A stretch of 64,000 nucleotides of DNA. It comes from Micropterus salmoides (taxonomy: Eukaryota; Chordata; Actinopteri; Centrarchiformes; Centrarchidae). Every line of letters starts with the position of its first letter. Positions within the stretch are counted from its first letter, which is position 1. The translations under genes and the position numbers were made by a program. The notes under the pieces are model-generated. The model had not been told where the DNA came from. It did no database searches and saw only the letters and a list, made by a program, of their open reading frames with translations. Below are positions 34,901 through 49,900 of the stretch, one piece after another. The DNA is taken from positions 10,682,384-10,746,383 of the forward strand of contig NW_024040485.1 of NCBI RefSeq assembly GCF_014851395.1, read 5' to 3'.

Positions 34901-37900
34901 AATGAAGCTTGGGAGTTAGATATACCCATATATACCCTGTGTATGTAATTATAATGTATTTGCTCAGGGTTTCTGGATGCCCAGACTGATCCACACTTAA
35001 TGCCAGTTGCCAGTCAAATGTAGGTTCCAAACCTGGAACATCTCTCCTCCACACCGTGTCCAATGCCAGAGGTCTATAAGCGTGCCGCAGTAAGAACCAG
35101 TAGAGCCTCGATGCAAAATCCCTTGTGCTCCCAGCAGCGTGAAACAAATTACGAAGTGGATGTGGTGTGAGAGGACCCTGTAAAGGGACACCATTGCTTT
35201 TTAAAGTCGATCTCAGCTGCAAATAAAAGAAAAAGGAAGTGTGTGGTATACTATGCTTAATACATATATTCTGAAAAGTAAGTAAACCCTCTTCCCCATA
35301 AATATCACAGTGTCAGTGTGCAGATGTTTCTTATTTCCCAATCAGTAAATCAAATATAACGATCGCCAATCAACAATCTGTCATTGTTAAATATTGGGGA
35401 GTATGGGTCCAACAGAAGAGCAACCAGCAAATTTGTCCACCCTCCTCCAAATCAATAGCAAATATGAAATCATAGGATCAAATGTCAGACGACAGTGATG
35501 GGGTGAGATTTTAGAATGCAGAATGTTAGTAGAAGAGTATGAGCTATCATCTGCGCCTCCAGAGCTCGCCAAGACACCTGAGCATCAGATTGAGTGTGAA
35601 GGCCCACTCTTGAAGTTTGAAATTCGGGAGAGATAGGCCACCAGCTTGCCTTTCTCGCTGCATAGTAGTGAGCTTAATGCAGGATCGTTTGCCACACCAC
35701 AGAAATTTAGTTACTGCTGACTGTGATTTGCTCCAATATTGAGGGGCGTGGGAAGGGGGAGCATCAAACTGACAACGGTCTGTATTAATTGAAGTTGTAT
35801 ACAACTCTTAAAAAAACAACAACCTTTGAACCTATGTGTGAATACAGTTAAAATTGTCAAGAACAATTGTTGGTTATTTGTGTGTGTGTGTATGCCTGTT
35901 TGTGATGATCTCATAGATGGAGAAAAAGAAAATTTGCATAACAGAGTTGTTGAACACAAGGACGTCAAAAAAGTGGTGGTCATTCTGAAGTCAGAGGGCA
36001 GCTCCCTGAGAGGACAAGCGGCTGATGTCCTGCAGCAGTTCGAGCCTTTCAGAGTCCTCTGGAAAGAGGACAGGAACCGCAAAGTCAAGGTATGTTTTCT
36101 TGTGTAGGAAGTTCTTGTTGTGACTTTTAGACAATCTACATTTTCCTATAATTGTAATGATAACCTTATGATTATTTAAACCTTTCAAAGGAATTCATGG
36201 ACAGCAATCCATCCTTGATCCAGATCAAATCTGAAATCCAGCGCTACGACTCAATTGAAGAAGAAATTGATGATATCAAATCCATAATTTTAATGGGGTT
36301 TACTGAATTGTCAACAGGTAAGTTCTAAGGTATTATTTTTTACCCACACTTCTTTCTTTTGGTCTTTACACACAATTTTACATTGTGTGCTGCTGGGTGA
36401 AATTCTACAAGAATGGAGAGAGATAGTTAAAGCTTTTTATCACACAGCCAGAGGAAGGAGCTAAAGCTTTAGTGTTTTCCCACTATTGTTGTTGGAAGCA
36501 GATATGTCAAAGAACTAGAAGCAAATACTAAGACATGAACTAAGGCACAGGACTACGAACTAGGACACAGAGCTGAGATGCAGGGCTAAACCTAAGAGTA
36601 AACTTAAAGATGCGGATAAATAATATAATACACAAGGCTACACAGAGAACACAAGACCAGGAACCGAACCTCATAACAGGAAACATGGAACAACTGACTA
36701 ACAGAATAAAGTAGGGAACAGAGACGGAACCAACTGGGAAACAAGACAACACTAAACACAGACATTAACTAGGTTACACTAGACAACAGACAGAACCCTA
36801 AAACACAACAAACCAAAATAACAGATAATCAACTGACCAAAAACTCACAGAGTGCAAAACTAAAACATCGCTGACAGGCAGAATGTGACACCACATACCC
36901 ACTTCCTCCCACTACACAAATGAAGCCAAAATACCCTGGATGTGTTTGCTGTCATCTTGTGCTGGTGAAGTCAGTTGGAGCCGCCAAACACCCAGCCGAC
37001 TCAATCGCAAGCAGGGTTCAGCTGTCCATCATGATGTGACGTCCCCTTGTTATAGCATCAAATAACTAATTTAAACAAAACTTTTCAGAAAAATGAACAC
37101 TTGAACGTCCATCAGCATGATATTACCGTGGTGCTTATGACCTACACTGCAGCCAGCCACAAGTAGAGGATAGAGATGTTTTGGCTTCACTTTTGGGGAG
37201 CTGTCATAAAAATAATAATAATAATACATTTTATTTCTATTGTGCTTTTCAAGTCGTTGTAAATGAATGAAATAAACAAATAAATAAATAAAAGACCCTC
37301 AAAGACACTAAAGTACTACATTAAAAGCAGAAGTTATGTACGTTTAAAACATTAAAAACATAAATAGCATAATAGAAAATGAACAGTAGATAAAAACATG
37401 TGGTGCAGAAATACATAATAGCAAGGGGCTACCATATAAATAACAAAATAACAAACAGCAGCAGGTGTATATAACAGTTGATGTTAACAACTAGTCTAAA
37501 AAGGTGGGTTTTTATTTGAAAGAGTCCATGTCGCTGCAATCTCGGATGTGTATGGGTAAGGAGTTCCATAGGGAGGGGGCTGCAATGGTGAAAGCCCAGG
37601 TGCGGTGCTTGGTCCTGATTTGGGGTGAGAGGAGGTTACTGTCAGAGGAGCAGAGGTTGCGGGAGGGATTGTGGTGGTGGAGCAGGTCTGTGAGGTAGGC
37701 AACAACCTTGTTATGGAGGGCTTTATGTGTGAGGAGGAGGATTTTGTACTGAATGCGTTGGGGAACGGGTAGCCAGTGAAGATTCTGGAGGACGGGGGTG
37801 ATATGGTCACGGCTGCCTGTGTGGGTGAGGAGGCGGGCAGCAGAGTTTTGGATATATTGAAGTTTATTCAGGGCTTTGGCAGGTGAACCATAGAGGATGC

Positions 37901-40900
37901 TATTGCAGTAGTCAATTCTTGATGTAATGAAGGCGTGAATCAGTGTTTCGGCAGCAGAGAAGGTGAGTGATGGGCGGAGACGTGCAATGTTTTTGAGGTG
38001 AAAGAAGGCAGTCCTGGTGACATGGTTGATGTGGTGTTCAAAAGTGAGGTTGCTGTCAATAACGACTCCAAGGTTGCGGATGTGTGGGGATGGAGACAAG
38101 GTGGAGTTGTTGATGGAAAGGCTGAAGTTGTTTTTGTGAGTGATTTGGGGCCGATGATGATCATGTCAGATTTATTCTAATTGAGTTGTAAGAATTTGGT
38201 TTGCATCCAGGTTTGTATGTCGGTGAGGCAGTTGGTCAGAGTTGCAGAGGTAACTGTTGTGATGGATTTAGTGGAGATGTAGATTTGGACGTCATCGGCG
38301 TAGCAGTGGAAGTGGAGACCATATCTACGTATGAAGTTACCGAGTGGCAGGATGTAAATGATGAACAGGAGAGGACCAAGCACCGAACCTTGGGGGGACG
38401 CCTTGTGACAAAGGAGCAGTGGAGGAGGAGCAGTTATTCATGTTGATGAACTGTTGTCTGTTTGTGAGGTAGGAGCGGAGCCAGGAGAGTGCAGTGCCAG
38501 TAATACTGGAGTAGGTTTCCAGTTGGGAGAGAAGAGTGGAGTGGTTGATGGTGTCGAAGGCTGCTGTGAGGTCGAGCGTGATTAGGATGGTGAGGTGACC
38601 GGAGTCGGCGGAGAGGAGGAGGTCATTGGTTATTTTGAGGAGGGCTGTTTCAGTGCTGTGTTGTGAGCGGAATCCAGATTGAAATGGTTCGAACAGGTTA
38701 TTAGTGGTGAGGTGGGTTTGAATTTGAGCAGCGACAACACGTTCTAGGATTTTTGATAGGAAGGAGAGATTGGAGATGGGTCAGAAATTGGGCATGATGT
38801 CGGGGTTGAGACCAGGTTTCTTGAGGATGGGGGTGACAGCTGCAACTTTGAGTGTTGTGGGGACTGATCCAGATGTGAGGGAGGAATTAATGATTTTGAT
38901 GATGAGAAACAAGACAGTCATGTCATCTATCTTTATATACTGTACAGTCAATGGTCTGGACCAAACTGGGGCAAATGACCAGTAGTGGACAGTAACTAAG
39001 TACATTTACTCAAGTACTCTACTTAAGTACAAATGAGAGGTATTTGTACTTTACAGGAGAATTTTATTTTCATGCCACTATATCTCAGAGGGAAATGTTG
39101 TACTTTTTACTTCATTACATTTATCTGACAGCTCCAGTTGCTAGTTACTTTACAGAGTTAGATTTTTACACACAAAATATATGAGGATCGTTTTTTAAAT
39201 TCTGTTTGACAGAAACCCCTGACAAACCATGTTCTCTGTTAAAACCATACTGATAATACTTTTTACTTTTGGTTTTTAAAAGCAGGTACTTCTGTACTTT
39301 GACTCAAGTAGAAATGTATTTATTTATTAATTGAAGACCTCTACTTTTAGTGGAGTAATATTTAGCAAGGGTATCTGTACTTTTACTCAATTACAGGATT
39401 TGTGTACTTTGTCCACCATTGCAACATTTCCGCCTCTGCCACACCTGGAAAAATGTCTACAAACAAGAATCCTTTTGACCATAGAAGCAACATCCTCTTA
39501 AGAAACAGTTGATTTTATACAAAATGTCTAATGACCATCTGAGTCTTAAATAGAAGAGAATGTTGGTTTTTTTAGTAGTTACGTCATCACTTGGTTGTGC
39601 CTGGTTTGAGAACTGTATGTGTTAAAGGGAAGGAATGCAAATTCTGCACTGTAAATTGTATCTCTTTTTAGAGCCATTAAAGAAGTCCTTGACACTTGAG
39701 ACCAAAACCTGGAAGAAACTGCTGTGCAAATATCTGAAGGAGGAGTACAAGAAGAAAATGATTGACACCAGCATACATACTAACAAATACCTCACAAAAC
39801 TATCTCACCCTGTGGCTAATCTGGAAGATGTGCGCCACGCTATGGGGGCCCTGTCTAAGCTTCGGGATGCTGAAATACAAACTGATATGACATTGATTTC
39901 CATTGAGGTATGAATTATAACTAGGAATGTGCATGTATTTGATTGACCTGTGCAGTGCCAGATGATGTATTGCAACAAAATTTGAGCCTACGTCAGCCGG
40001 AGGACACTTTGTCTTTTTGAGCTTCTGCATTGACTCCTGTTGTGCTAATCATAGACTGTATTAAAAAAACAGTTGTGCTTGCTCATGGTGGGAATTGGGT
40101 CTCTGTAAATAATATGACAAAGTACGATCTAGACCTGCTCTAGATGAAAAGCGCTATGAGATAACAGTTGTTGTGAATTGGCACTATATAGATAAAATTG
40201 AATTGAATTGAATTCTTTGATTTCTTGAAGTTGTCAAATAACCATCTTATGATGATGTTTTACAGGAAGCCTATGAAATATTGACTAAATATGAAACAGA
40301 AGTGACCAAAAGAGAAGCAGAAGGGGTGTACAATATGAGGCATTTCTTCACAAAGCTTCAGTCTAAAGCTGTTAGTATTATCATTAGATTTATGCTTTTT
40401 TTACTTTTGGATTTTTAATGACCTTTTCTGTAACTCATATGTGATCTTGGTTTTTGATTCCTGATTTCCCCAGAGATCAGTTCAAGATGAACTAGTTCGT
40501 ATGCAGCCCAAGTTCAGACAAAACCTTCTGGAGTGTGTTGCCATTTTCCAAAATGATGTTGACACTTTCATGAGAAAATATGATTTAGTAAGTTATCTGT
40601 GTATTTTTAATCTGTATCAGTTTTCAATCAATCAATCAATTAAATTTATCTATTATTCAGTTCTTGTATAATTTTGTGTTATAGGAAGGCCCCATGGTTG
40701 ATGGAATAGCTCCCCAAGAAGCCAGCCGCAGGCTCCAGATTTGTCAGGTAACACAGTCAATTAACTTAATATAATTCTGTATACTGGTCAATGTTAGACT
40801 CATGAAAAGCATTTAAACAAGTAGAAAAGCTATTTACTGCATTCAGTATGTGGCACACTAAAGACATGTCAGTTTGAAATTAAGATTTAATGAAATTGGC

Positions 40901-43900
40901 AAAACTCGGCAATAAGCGGCCCGCTGGTCAAACTTGGTCGGTCAGCAATAATATCTGGCTTCTACTTTAATACAGATTTCACTTAAGTGTTTATGATGAA
41001 GATAGTTAGATAGACCAAAAACTAATTCTGATTTATAATCTCCTCCCTTACTGTGTCTATCAGCTACCTACACCACCTCTAAGGGCAGACGCTTTCTGAT
41101 GCAGTTGTCTTTATTCTTTAAGAGTGTGTCAGCTCATATAACATCAATCCAAGGATCTTAATGCAAAATTATCAGAGGCGATAAGTGAGCAATGGATTAA
41201 AATGCTATGTAAATCTGTTCTATAAACACAAACACTTATCAGTTTCTTTTTCTTTTTAATTAATTTAATAATTAATTGTATTTGAATGTCAGTTGTAACT
41301 GGTTGATTTTCTGCAGAATAAAATACAAAAATATATTAGCATTTTACTGTTTTGAGATTATATTATTTTGTGGATTTAATACAGACCCTTTTTAATTGTA
41401 CTCAGGCTAGATTTGAAGAACTGTGGAGAAATTTCAACACATATACCTCTGGGGAGCAGCTACTTGGCTTACCAATCACAGAGTATGACTGTCTACAAAA
41501 GAAAAAGTGAGTTACCACTCTACAAAAGCTTACCCTACATTACCAGAACAATGAAAGTTCAGCAATACTTATTTATGCTGTTAATCATATTAATTATTCA
41601 GACTAATAGTTGTATGATTTTCTGTGGTTACCTTAGAAAAGAGCTTGACCTGCTACAGAAACTCTATGGTCTATATGATGCAGTGATGAATAAGATTCAT
41701 GGATATTATGGCATTCTTTGGACAGATGTAGATATTGAGAAAATCAATGCAGAACTTTTGGAGTTTCAGAACAGGTAATCAAAGTATTTCTACCAATTCT
41801 CATTCTCTCCCAATGTTAATACGGTATTGCTTTGAAAGTATTTAAATGTAGATTGTGAAAATGAAACTGTTGTTTGTATATTGTTTCATGAATAAACTTC
41901 AATGATTAAACCTATTTCGAGGTGCCGAAAGCTACCCAAAGGACTAAAAGACTGGCAAGCCTTCCTAGACCTGAAGAAGACGATTGATGATTTCAGTGAG
42001 TCATGCCCTCTACTTGAGATGATGGCTAACAAGTCTATGATGAGGAGACACTGGGACCGAATCACAGACCTGACTGGTCACCAATTTGAGGTGGAGTCTA
42101 AAGTCTTCACACTGCAGAACATCATGGAAGCACCTCTGTTGAAGTACAAGGATGATATTGAGGTTTGCTGGCAGTTTGAACACAGTGGTTACAACCAAGG
42201 TTATTTGATTTTTCATTAGTTTTTATTTCATTTTTACTTTTTGTTTTCAATTTCAGTTTAGTTTTAATTAGTTTTTAACGTGGGTTTGCTAGTTTAGTTT
42301 AGTTTTTAATTTTTTGAAAATGCTTAGTTTTAGTTTAGTTTTTATCAGTTTTATTAGTTTTAGTCTTTGTTGCTGCACAATGCCAAGCTCAGTTCAGTTT
42401 AAGTTCAGTCCAGTTTAGTTTTTTCACAAAACATTAAAATACAAGCTATCTAAAACTTGTACATAGGGGCCCAAACACTAAGCAAATATACATATTCGAA
42501 GTACTAGCACATTGTCTTAATAAATACTACAAATAAATGAAGAACATGCAATCTACAGTTTCATTTCTAACCCACTGTTCCATAATAAATGGAGGTGAAA
42601 TACAATTTATAGACAGCTAAGAAACTGGAAGATAGTGTAGGTCCCCCTTGGAGCCACAAAAAATAAGTCCCTAGCACCCTGTATGCAAGTATGACTGGAA
42701 AACAGTTATATTAAAATCTAAACCTTTATTAATCAAAAATAGGTATTAAAACCATGTGAAACACAAAGAGATTAGGTTGGCTGAGATATCAGTGAGCCCA
42801 TAAAGCACTAACTGACATGCAGTAAATATAATGACCAGCAGACCGTTAATCCAATGCAAGGGGAGCTCACAATCAAGGGGCAAGTTTATCCCACACGCAG
42901 GATGAGCACTAAGCCAGAACAACAGAACAAAACAAAACAAGGAAAAGAAAACCACCAAACTAAAAAAACACAATTCTGTACTGTTGTTGCATTCATATTA
43001 TTTTGTACATATGTATAAAAGATAATAGAAAACAGACTAACTACGCAGCCGATCCATACCTGGGTCTAAGTTAGCCTACCCCTAACGTTACATGGGGGTC
43101 ACCTTGTAACAGCTGTAACACCACCTGCTACACTGCAGCCGGACGCTGTCCGGGGTCAGGGCTCTCTTGACGGATAAGGCAATCATGGCAGGATAGCCAC
43201 ATGACACATAGCATGTCAGCTCTTCACGCGGAGGACAAAAGCATAACACACCTGCTAACCAACAGGCACCTATCAGCAAATCACCGCTTGAACTGCTGCT
43301 GCCTGTCCAGCCAGATCAACTGACCCACAACGTCAGTTTCACCGGCTTCATAACCACCCGAAATGTAGGCTAATATAGGTCCTATGAAATAAATAAATAA
43401 ACGAAAACTAAGAACATTTACTCTTCCATTTTTGTTTATTTTAGTTAGTTTTTTGCAAACCTACAATACAGTTTTACTTAGTTATCTTTTTTTTGTAAAG
43501 CCTCGTTTTTATTTTATTTCAGTTAACGACAGTGTTTTTTCACATCTAGTTTTCATTATTTCGTTCGTCTTCATTAACGATAATAACCTTGGTTACAACC
43601 TGCTCTAATTTCTAGCCACAACATTTATCTTATTTTTTTGATCAACCTCCTAAGCTTCGCTTTTTGCATTTGTACTGTAGGACATTTGCATATCAGCTGT
43701 AAAGGAGAAGGACATTGAGGCTAAGCTGTCACAAGTGAAAGAAGTGTGGTCCAGCCAGACCCTGAGCTTGATGACATTTAAAGATAGAGGAGAACTGATG
43801 CTAAAAGGGGCAGATGCAGCAGAGATCCTCACCATCCTGGAGGATAGTCTGATGGTGCTGGGGTCTCTGATGAGCAACAGGTATAACAGAGCAAACACTG

Positions 43901-46900
43901 GCTGATAATTATTAACAAATGATGAGATTTCAAAACATTGACAGAAATCAAGATTTAACACCAAGTAAGAAAAAAACGTATTGAGGACAAAAGTATGCTA
44001 CTACTTCAAAGATAAAAATAAATTATTATTTTGGCTTACACAGTGTCTTGTGCTGTCTTAAGGAACTTGTGTCATTGTCTTCCTTTAAAGATACAGTACC
44101 TTCTACAAAGCAGAGATCCAGGATTGGGTCTTCAAGCTTTCAACATCATCTGATGTCATTGAACAGTGGATAATTGTGCAAAACCTGTGGATCTATTTGG
44201 AGGCTGTGTTTGTTGGGGGTGACATCGCCAAAGATCTGCCACAGGTATAGTTAATACTTTTTACCTTTATATTACAATGCTGAGTTCTTCCTTTGTAAAA
44301 CAGAAAAATACTTCCAATTTTCCCAATATAGGAAGCAAAGCGTTTTCAGAACATTGACAAATCCTGGATTACGCTCATGCAGCGAGCCCAAAAAGTCCCA
44401 AATGTGGTGGAGTGCTGTGTGGGTGATCCAACTCTGGGAGAGCTCCTACCAGATCTTCAGAAGCAGCTGGAGTTCTGTCAAAAATCTCTCGCAGGGTAAA
44501 ACTTTGTCAACAACAGTGCAACAGTGGGGCTAAAACATAATTATATATGATATTCTAAGTAGTTCTGCCTTTACTAGTGCATTTTGTATAACTGTACTTT
44601 AATTTCAGCATCCCCCAAATTGCTGCTGACAGTATTATGTAAACCGAAGAGATTCAAGCAACATAGAAGTCTGGTTTGCAGCATCCTCACTGCAGATTAA
44701 CTGTTTTTTTTTACTTTAATATTTTCCATTCAAGTGTCATCATCAGACTTGATTATTATTGATATCATTTTTTTCATTTCATTTTGGTTACTCCTTGCTC
44801 CTAGCAAATGCTTTGGGCCAAAAAGAAAACATTGTCCAAATTGACATAGTCCCCAGCCTTCTAGCAACAATTGATGGAGATAATGTTTACACAGGAGATG
44901 ATGTGATCTCACTAAACAGGTACCTTGAGAAAAAAAGGCTCCTTTTCCCACGGTTCTTCTTTGTGTCTGATCCGGCCCTCTTGGAAATCCTCGGACAAGC
45001 CAGTGATTCTCACACAATTCAGGTTAGAACATTGACTGTCACTATAATTTATTTTTATTTACTGTGAAATGTTAAAAGGAATCGGTGTCAATGCAAAATG
45101 TTCAAGTAGTAATCTCTCATATTGACATGTTGATTTCTTGTATTTGGTTGGTAAAAATGTGGCAAACTAATTTTAAGTGCAATTATTTTTTCAGTCACAT
45201 CTACTTGGAGTGTTCGACAATGTTAATGAAGTGAAGTTTCATGCAACAGAGTATGACAAGATTTTGGCTGTTATTTCACAAGAGGGAGAGAAACTACCGG
45301 TACGTAATGCGAATTGCATTTGCAGATAATATAATTCTACATCTGCAAAATTTAAATATTCCACAGAACAGCATGTGTTACTCTTAATGAAAAGCACTTT
45401 TTCACAGCTGGTCTAAATGGTGCTGATTTTAATTACATTATACAGTATATTGTTGGGTAGTTGAATCTATTACACTCATGTACGTTGTGTGTCGTGTTTT
45501 GTTTGTGAAAGCTTAATAAGATAACTTGTAACTACATAAAAATCTAAACTACCTTAAAATTGTGCTCAAATTTATGCACTTTGTTGCTTTCTTGTACTGA
45601 TCATTAGTATCGTATAGTAAATATGTGTTTGTTGTTTCAGCTGGACAGTCCTGTCGTGGCACAGGGAGCAGTGGAGCTGTGGCTCGGGGAACTGTTATTA
45701 CAACAGCAGGCTTCATTGCACTCCGTTATCAAAGCTTCAGATCTAGAGATCAACGATGAAGACTTTGATCTTCTCTCTTTTCTAAACAAGTTTCAAGCAC
45801 AGGTCAGAAGACAGTATTGCTGTCAGTAAAAAAAATAAATAAGTTGACATTTATCATGCTAGTTGCACTATAATACCTTTTGTATTAGATAGCAGGTCAA
45901 TACTAGGCTTGTACAGGGTATAATTATAAAAGGCTTATCCATGTCCTGATCAAACTACTACATAGTGATCACTTGACAGCTTAGCCTCTGTGTCTTGAAT
46001 TATGGCATCATGCCTCATGAAACATCTACAAAGTTGTTCTTTTCATGCCTTCATCAGTGCCATTCAGCAGCCTAACATGGTCAGGATCCTTTTCATATTC
46101 TTAGATGCATTTTGTGGCAAATGTTTGTAAAATAACAAAAAAGAATAGTCTGAGCGGTATAAAGACGTAGTACAGGATAGCACTGCAACGAATGGGTTAG
46201 GGTTATCTTAGGTCATACTTTTAGGTTACTACTTTTAGGTTTAGGTTATAATTCACTTCATCAGATGGATCTTTTCATGCATCGTTTGGCTCTTACTTTT
46301 TTAGGTGGGGTTGCTTGGAATACAGATGCTTTGGACAAAAAATTCAGAAGAGGCACTGCAACATGCTGAAGATGACAAGGAAATCATGCCTCTTACAAAA
46401 AAGAAATTCCTAAATCTACTCAACACACTCATTAAACAAACCACCTGTGACCTGAGCAAATTTGACAGAGTCAAATATGAGACGCTCGTCACAATCCATG
46501 TTCACCAGAGTGATATATTTAATGACCTAGTAGGTTCTTTGAAAAATCCTACTCCTGTCGTGGATTCTTTTATATTATTGATTGATTGTTGTCATTTATG
46601 TAACACATTCTGACTGATATCCTACATTGTCCTCAGGTAAAAAAGCGTATAAAATCGATCAGTGACTTTGAATGGCTAAAGCAGAGCAGATTTTACTTCA
46701 AGGAGGACCTGGATAAGGTCATTGTGTCCATTACTAATGTTGACTTCATTTATCAGAATGAGTTCCTAGGCTGTACCGACCGTCTGGTCATCACCCCTCT
46801 GACTGACAGGCAAGACTAGTGGAATTTGATTGTTTTACTTAAATTTACTTTTTTGATTTAGTGTTACACAAGTTGAGTCAGACAGCTTCTTTTTATCTAC

Positions 46901-49900
46901 AGGTGTTATATCACACTGTCCCAGGCTCTGGGCATGAGTATGGGAGGAGCCCCTGCAGGGCCAGCCGGCACTGGGAAAACTGAAACCACCAAAGACATGG
47001 GTCGCTGCCTCGGCAAGTATGTGGTGGTGTTCAACTGCTCAGACCAGATGGACTTCAGAGGACTTGGCAGGATATACAAAGGTATCTCAGGCAATGAAAC
47101 AATTCATCCAGCAGTGTGGTGTACAATTTCAGTTTTCTCACACTGTGTTATTTTTTAAGGCCTTGCACAGTCAGGGTCCTGGGGCTGCTTTGATGAGTTC
47201 AACAGAATCAACCTGCCAGTGCTTTCTGTTGCTGCTCAGCAGATCTACATTGTTCTGATGGCACGCAAGAAACACAAAAGCATTTTCATCTTTACTGATG
47301 GAGACTGTGTGGATCTGAATCCAGAGTTTGGCCTTTTTATCACTATGGTAGGGTACACAAATGTACATGAATCTTATGAGAAACACCTTTAACTAGGTAG
47401 AAAACATTAGATATACAATAAACAATGTGTTGTCATTCCATGTCTAGAACCCTGGATATGCAGGTCGTCAGGAACTTCCTGAAAACTTAAAAGTGCAATT
47501 TAGGACAGTGTCTATGATGGTACCAGACCGACAGGTGAGTCATGGCTACAATAAGTAATGTTTTTCCTTTAGCTTTGGTTTTAACAGACACTCACCTCTC
47601 CACTGTTGTCTTTGGCAGATCATCATGAGAGTCAAACTAGCCAGTTGTGGATTCAATGACAATGTCATCTTAGCCCAGAAATTCTTTGTCCTTTATAAGC
47701 TGTGTGAAGAACAGCTTACAAAGCAGGTGAGAATATTGTGATCAGTGCTTATTTAGTTTTTTGAATAATTGTTGACCTACTAACACCCAACCACTGCTAT
47801 TTGTTAGGTCCATTATGACTTTGGCTTGAGGAACATCCTGTCTGTGTTAAGAACACTGGGGGCCAGTAAAAGGGCACGACCTGATGACACAGAGTCCAGC
47901 ACTGTCATGAGAGTGCTGCGTGACATGAATCTTTCTAAACTAGTATGACAGAAGTGTTGGCCATAAGGGATAATAAAATACATTTTGGATGTATTGCACT
48001 GTTTTTGCAGATACTGTGTATGTGAGTCATTCTGTGTGTTTCAGGTGGATGAGGATGAGCCCCTCTTCCTTAGTCTGATTAATGACCTGTTCCCTGGTAT
48101 CCAGCTGGATGGCAGCACATATGTTGAACTTCAAACTGCTGTTGCCAATCAAGTTGAGCTTGCTGGTATTGTCAACCACCCACCATGGAACCTCAAGCTG
48201 ATTCAGGTATCTCAAAGCGTCTTTATCTGTAACTAAGACAACGCCAATTGAGGTACAACAGGTAGTTTATTTGGTTAGCAGAGAAGGTTCAGGAAGGAAA
48301 GGATGGAGGGGTCAAGTTGGAATGGATGAAGGGATCGGGCGGGGGTTGGGGGGGTGAAGAGGTCGTGATAGCATGAAGGGGTCAAGAAAGTAGAGATGAA
48401 GGGTCAGGGGGATAGGATGAAAGAGGTTGATCTGGGTCAAGCTGCTGAGCTGGTCAAGACTCGGGATGGGGGAATGTTTTTAAGTGTCTTGCTGTATGAT
48501 CTCCCTATAATAATAATGATAATAATAATAATATTGCATTACATTTATATAGCGCTTTATCATGGAAACTCAGAGCACTTCACTGTGAAGGGGGGCGGGG
48601 GGACTCACCTCAACTACCACCAATGTGTAGCACCCATCTGGGTGATGCACGGCAGCCATTTAGCGCCAGAACGCTCACCACACATCAGCTTGAGGCAGAG
48701 AGGGAGGGAAACATTGAGCCAATTACTACGGGGGATGATTAGATGGCCAGATGGTGAAAGCCAGTTTGGGAATTTTTGCCATGACACTGGAAGAACCCCC
48801 TACACTTTGCGACAAGTGCCATGGGATCTTTAATGATCACAATGAGTCAGGACCTCGGTTTAACGTCTCATCCGAAGGACAGCAGCTCCTACAGCACAGT
48901 GTCCCCATCACTGCACTGGGGCATTGGGATCTTATTATTAGGACTGCCCCCTACTAGCCCACCAACACGTCTTCCAGCAGCAACTTAGGCTGTATTCGAA
49001 ACCGCCAACTATACTAGTAGTACATACTGATTTGGCCCGTATGTAGTATGTAGTATGCAGTATGCAAACAAAAGCAAAATCTGCAGTATGCCAAAAATAC
49101 CCGGATGGCATACTGATTCGGGAAAAATCTCCAGTATGCATCAGACCAGTCTATCTCGCGTACTGTGTCCCATAATGCAAAGCGCTAGAACTTGGCACAG
49201 CAACCGGTCTTCTCTTTAGAGGACAACAACAAAACTTGTTTCACCATTTTCACACGCTATTTCATCAGTAAATCCACTTCTAACAAGTCTAGATTTCAAA
49301 TATTAGCAGTTTTACGAAAATTGTTGGCAGATTGAAAATGTACTTGAACATTTTCAGAGTTGAGAAGCTCCGCAAATGTGGCGGGGGAAGCTAATGACCC
49401 AGCACTCAGGGTTAGCTAACGAGCCGGCCAGTCAGCTCACGGATCCCCCTGGTCCTCGTGCCAGCTCATGGAGCTCACAGCCACATAGAGCGCTGCAGCC
49501 GTAAGACCGCAGTTGTTAGCTAAATGTTCGTACCGCTGTTATTCTGTCCTTGCATTCTGAGTAATGTTGTAACATTTTAATTTAAATCAAGAGACATCTG
49601 GCTCATGATGGACAGGCTTGTGTAACATAGAAGCACTTTGATAAAAAATAAACAACAGTATTGGTATGAAAGGGGACAGTTGTCGCTTTTTTATCATCAT
49701 TATTTTAAATAGACATTACTTTGTTAGTGTAATGTTACAGTTGCGGTTATAGTACTTGCTTTTTATTTGCTTTTATTTCACATAATTCTTATTTATGCAC
49801 CAATATACCAAAGCAAACATCTGCTACAGATCGGCTGCAGCCTTGTTCTCCTTACATAAGAAGAAGAAGATTTTAAGTTATATTCCTGATTGTTCCGATT

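Noticed and set aside
34608..35222. A 204-codon minus-strand frame inside dnah8 as an independent gene
   Set aside because: Its sequence is the C-terminal part of an L1-type LINE ORF2, with the adjoining piece in another frame upstream.
44759..44919. Possible upstream extension of the dnah8 exon at 44920 (an open frame with NIVQIDIVPSLLATIDGDN)
   Set aside because: Family alignment needs Gly-Tyr-Leu-Glu-Lys at the junction, which the CAG acceptor at 44917-44919 gives exactly; the upstream part is intron.
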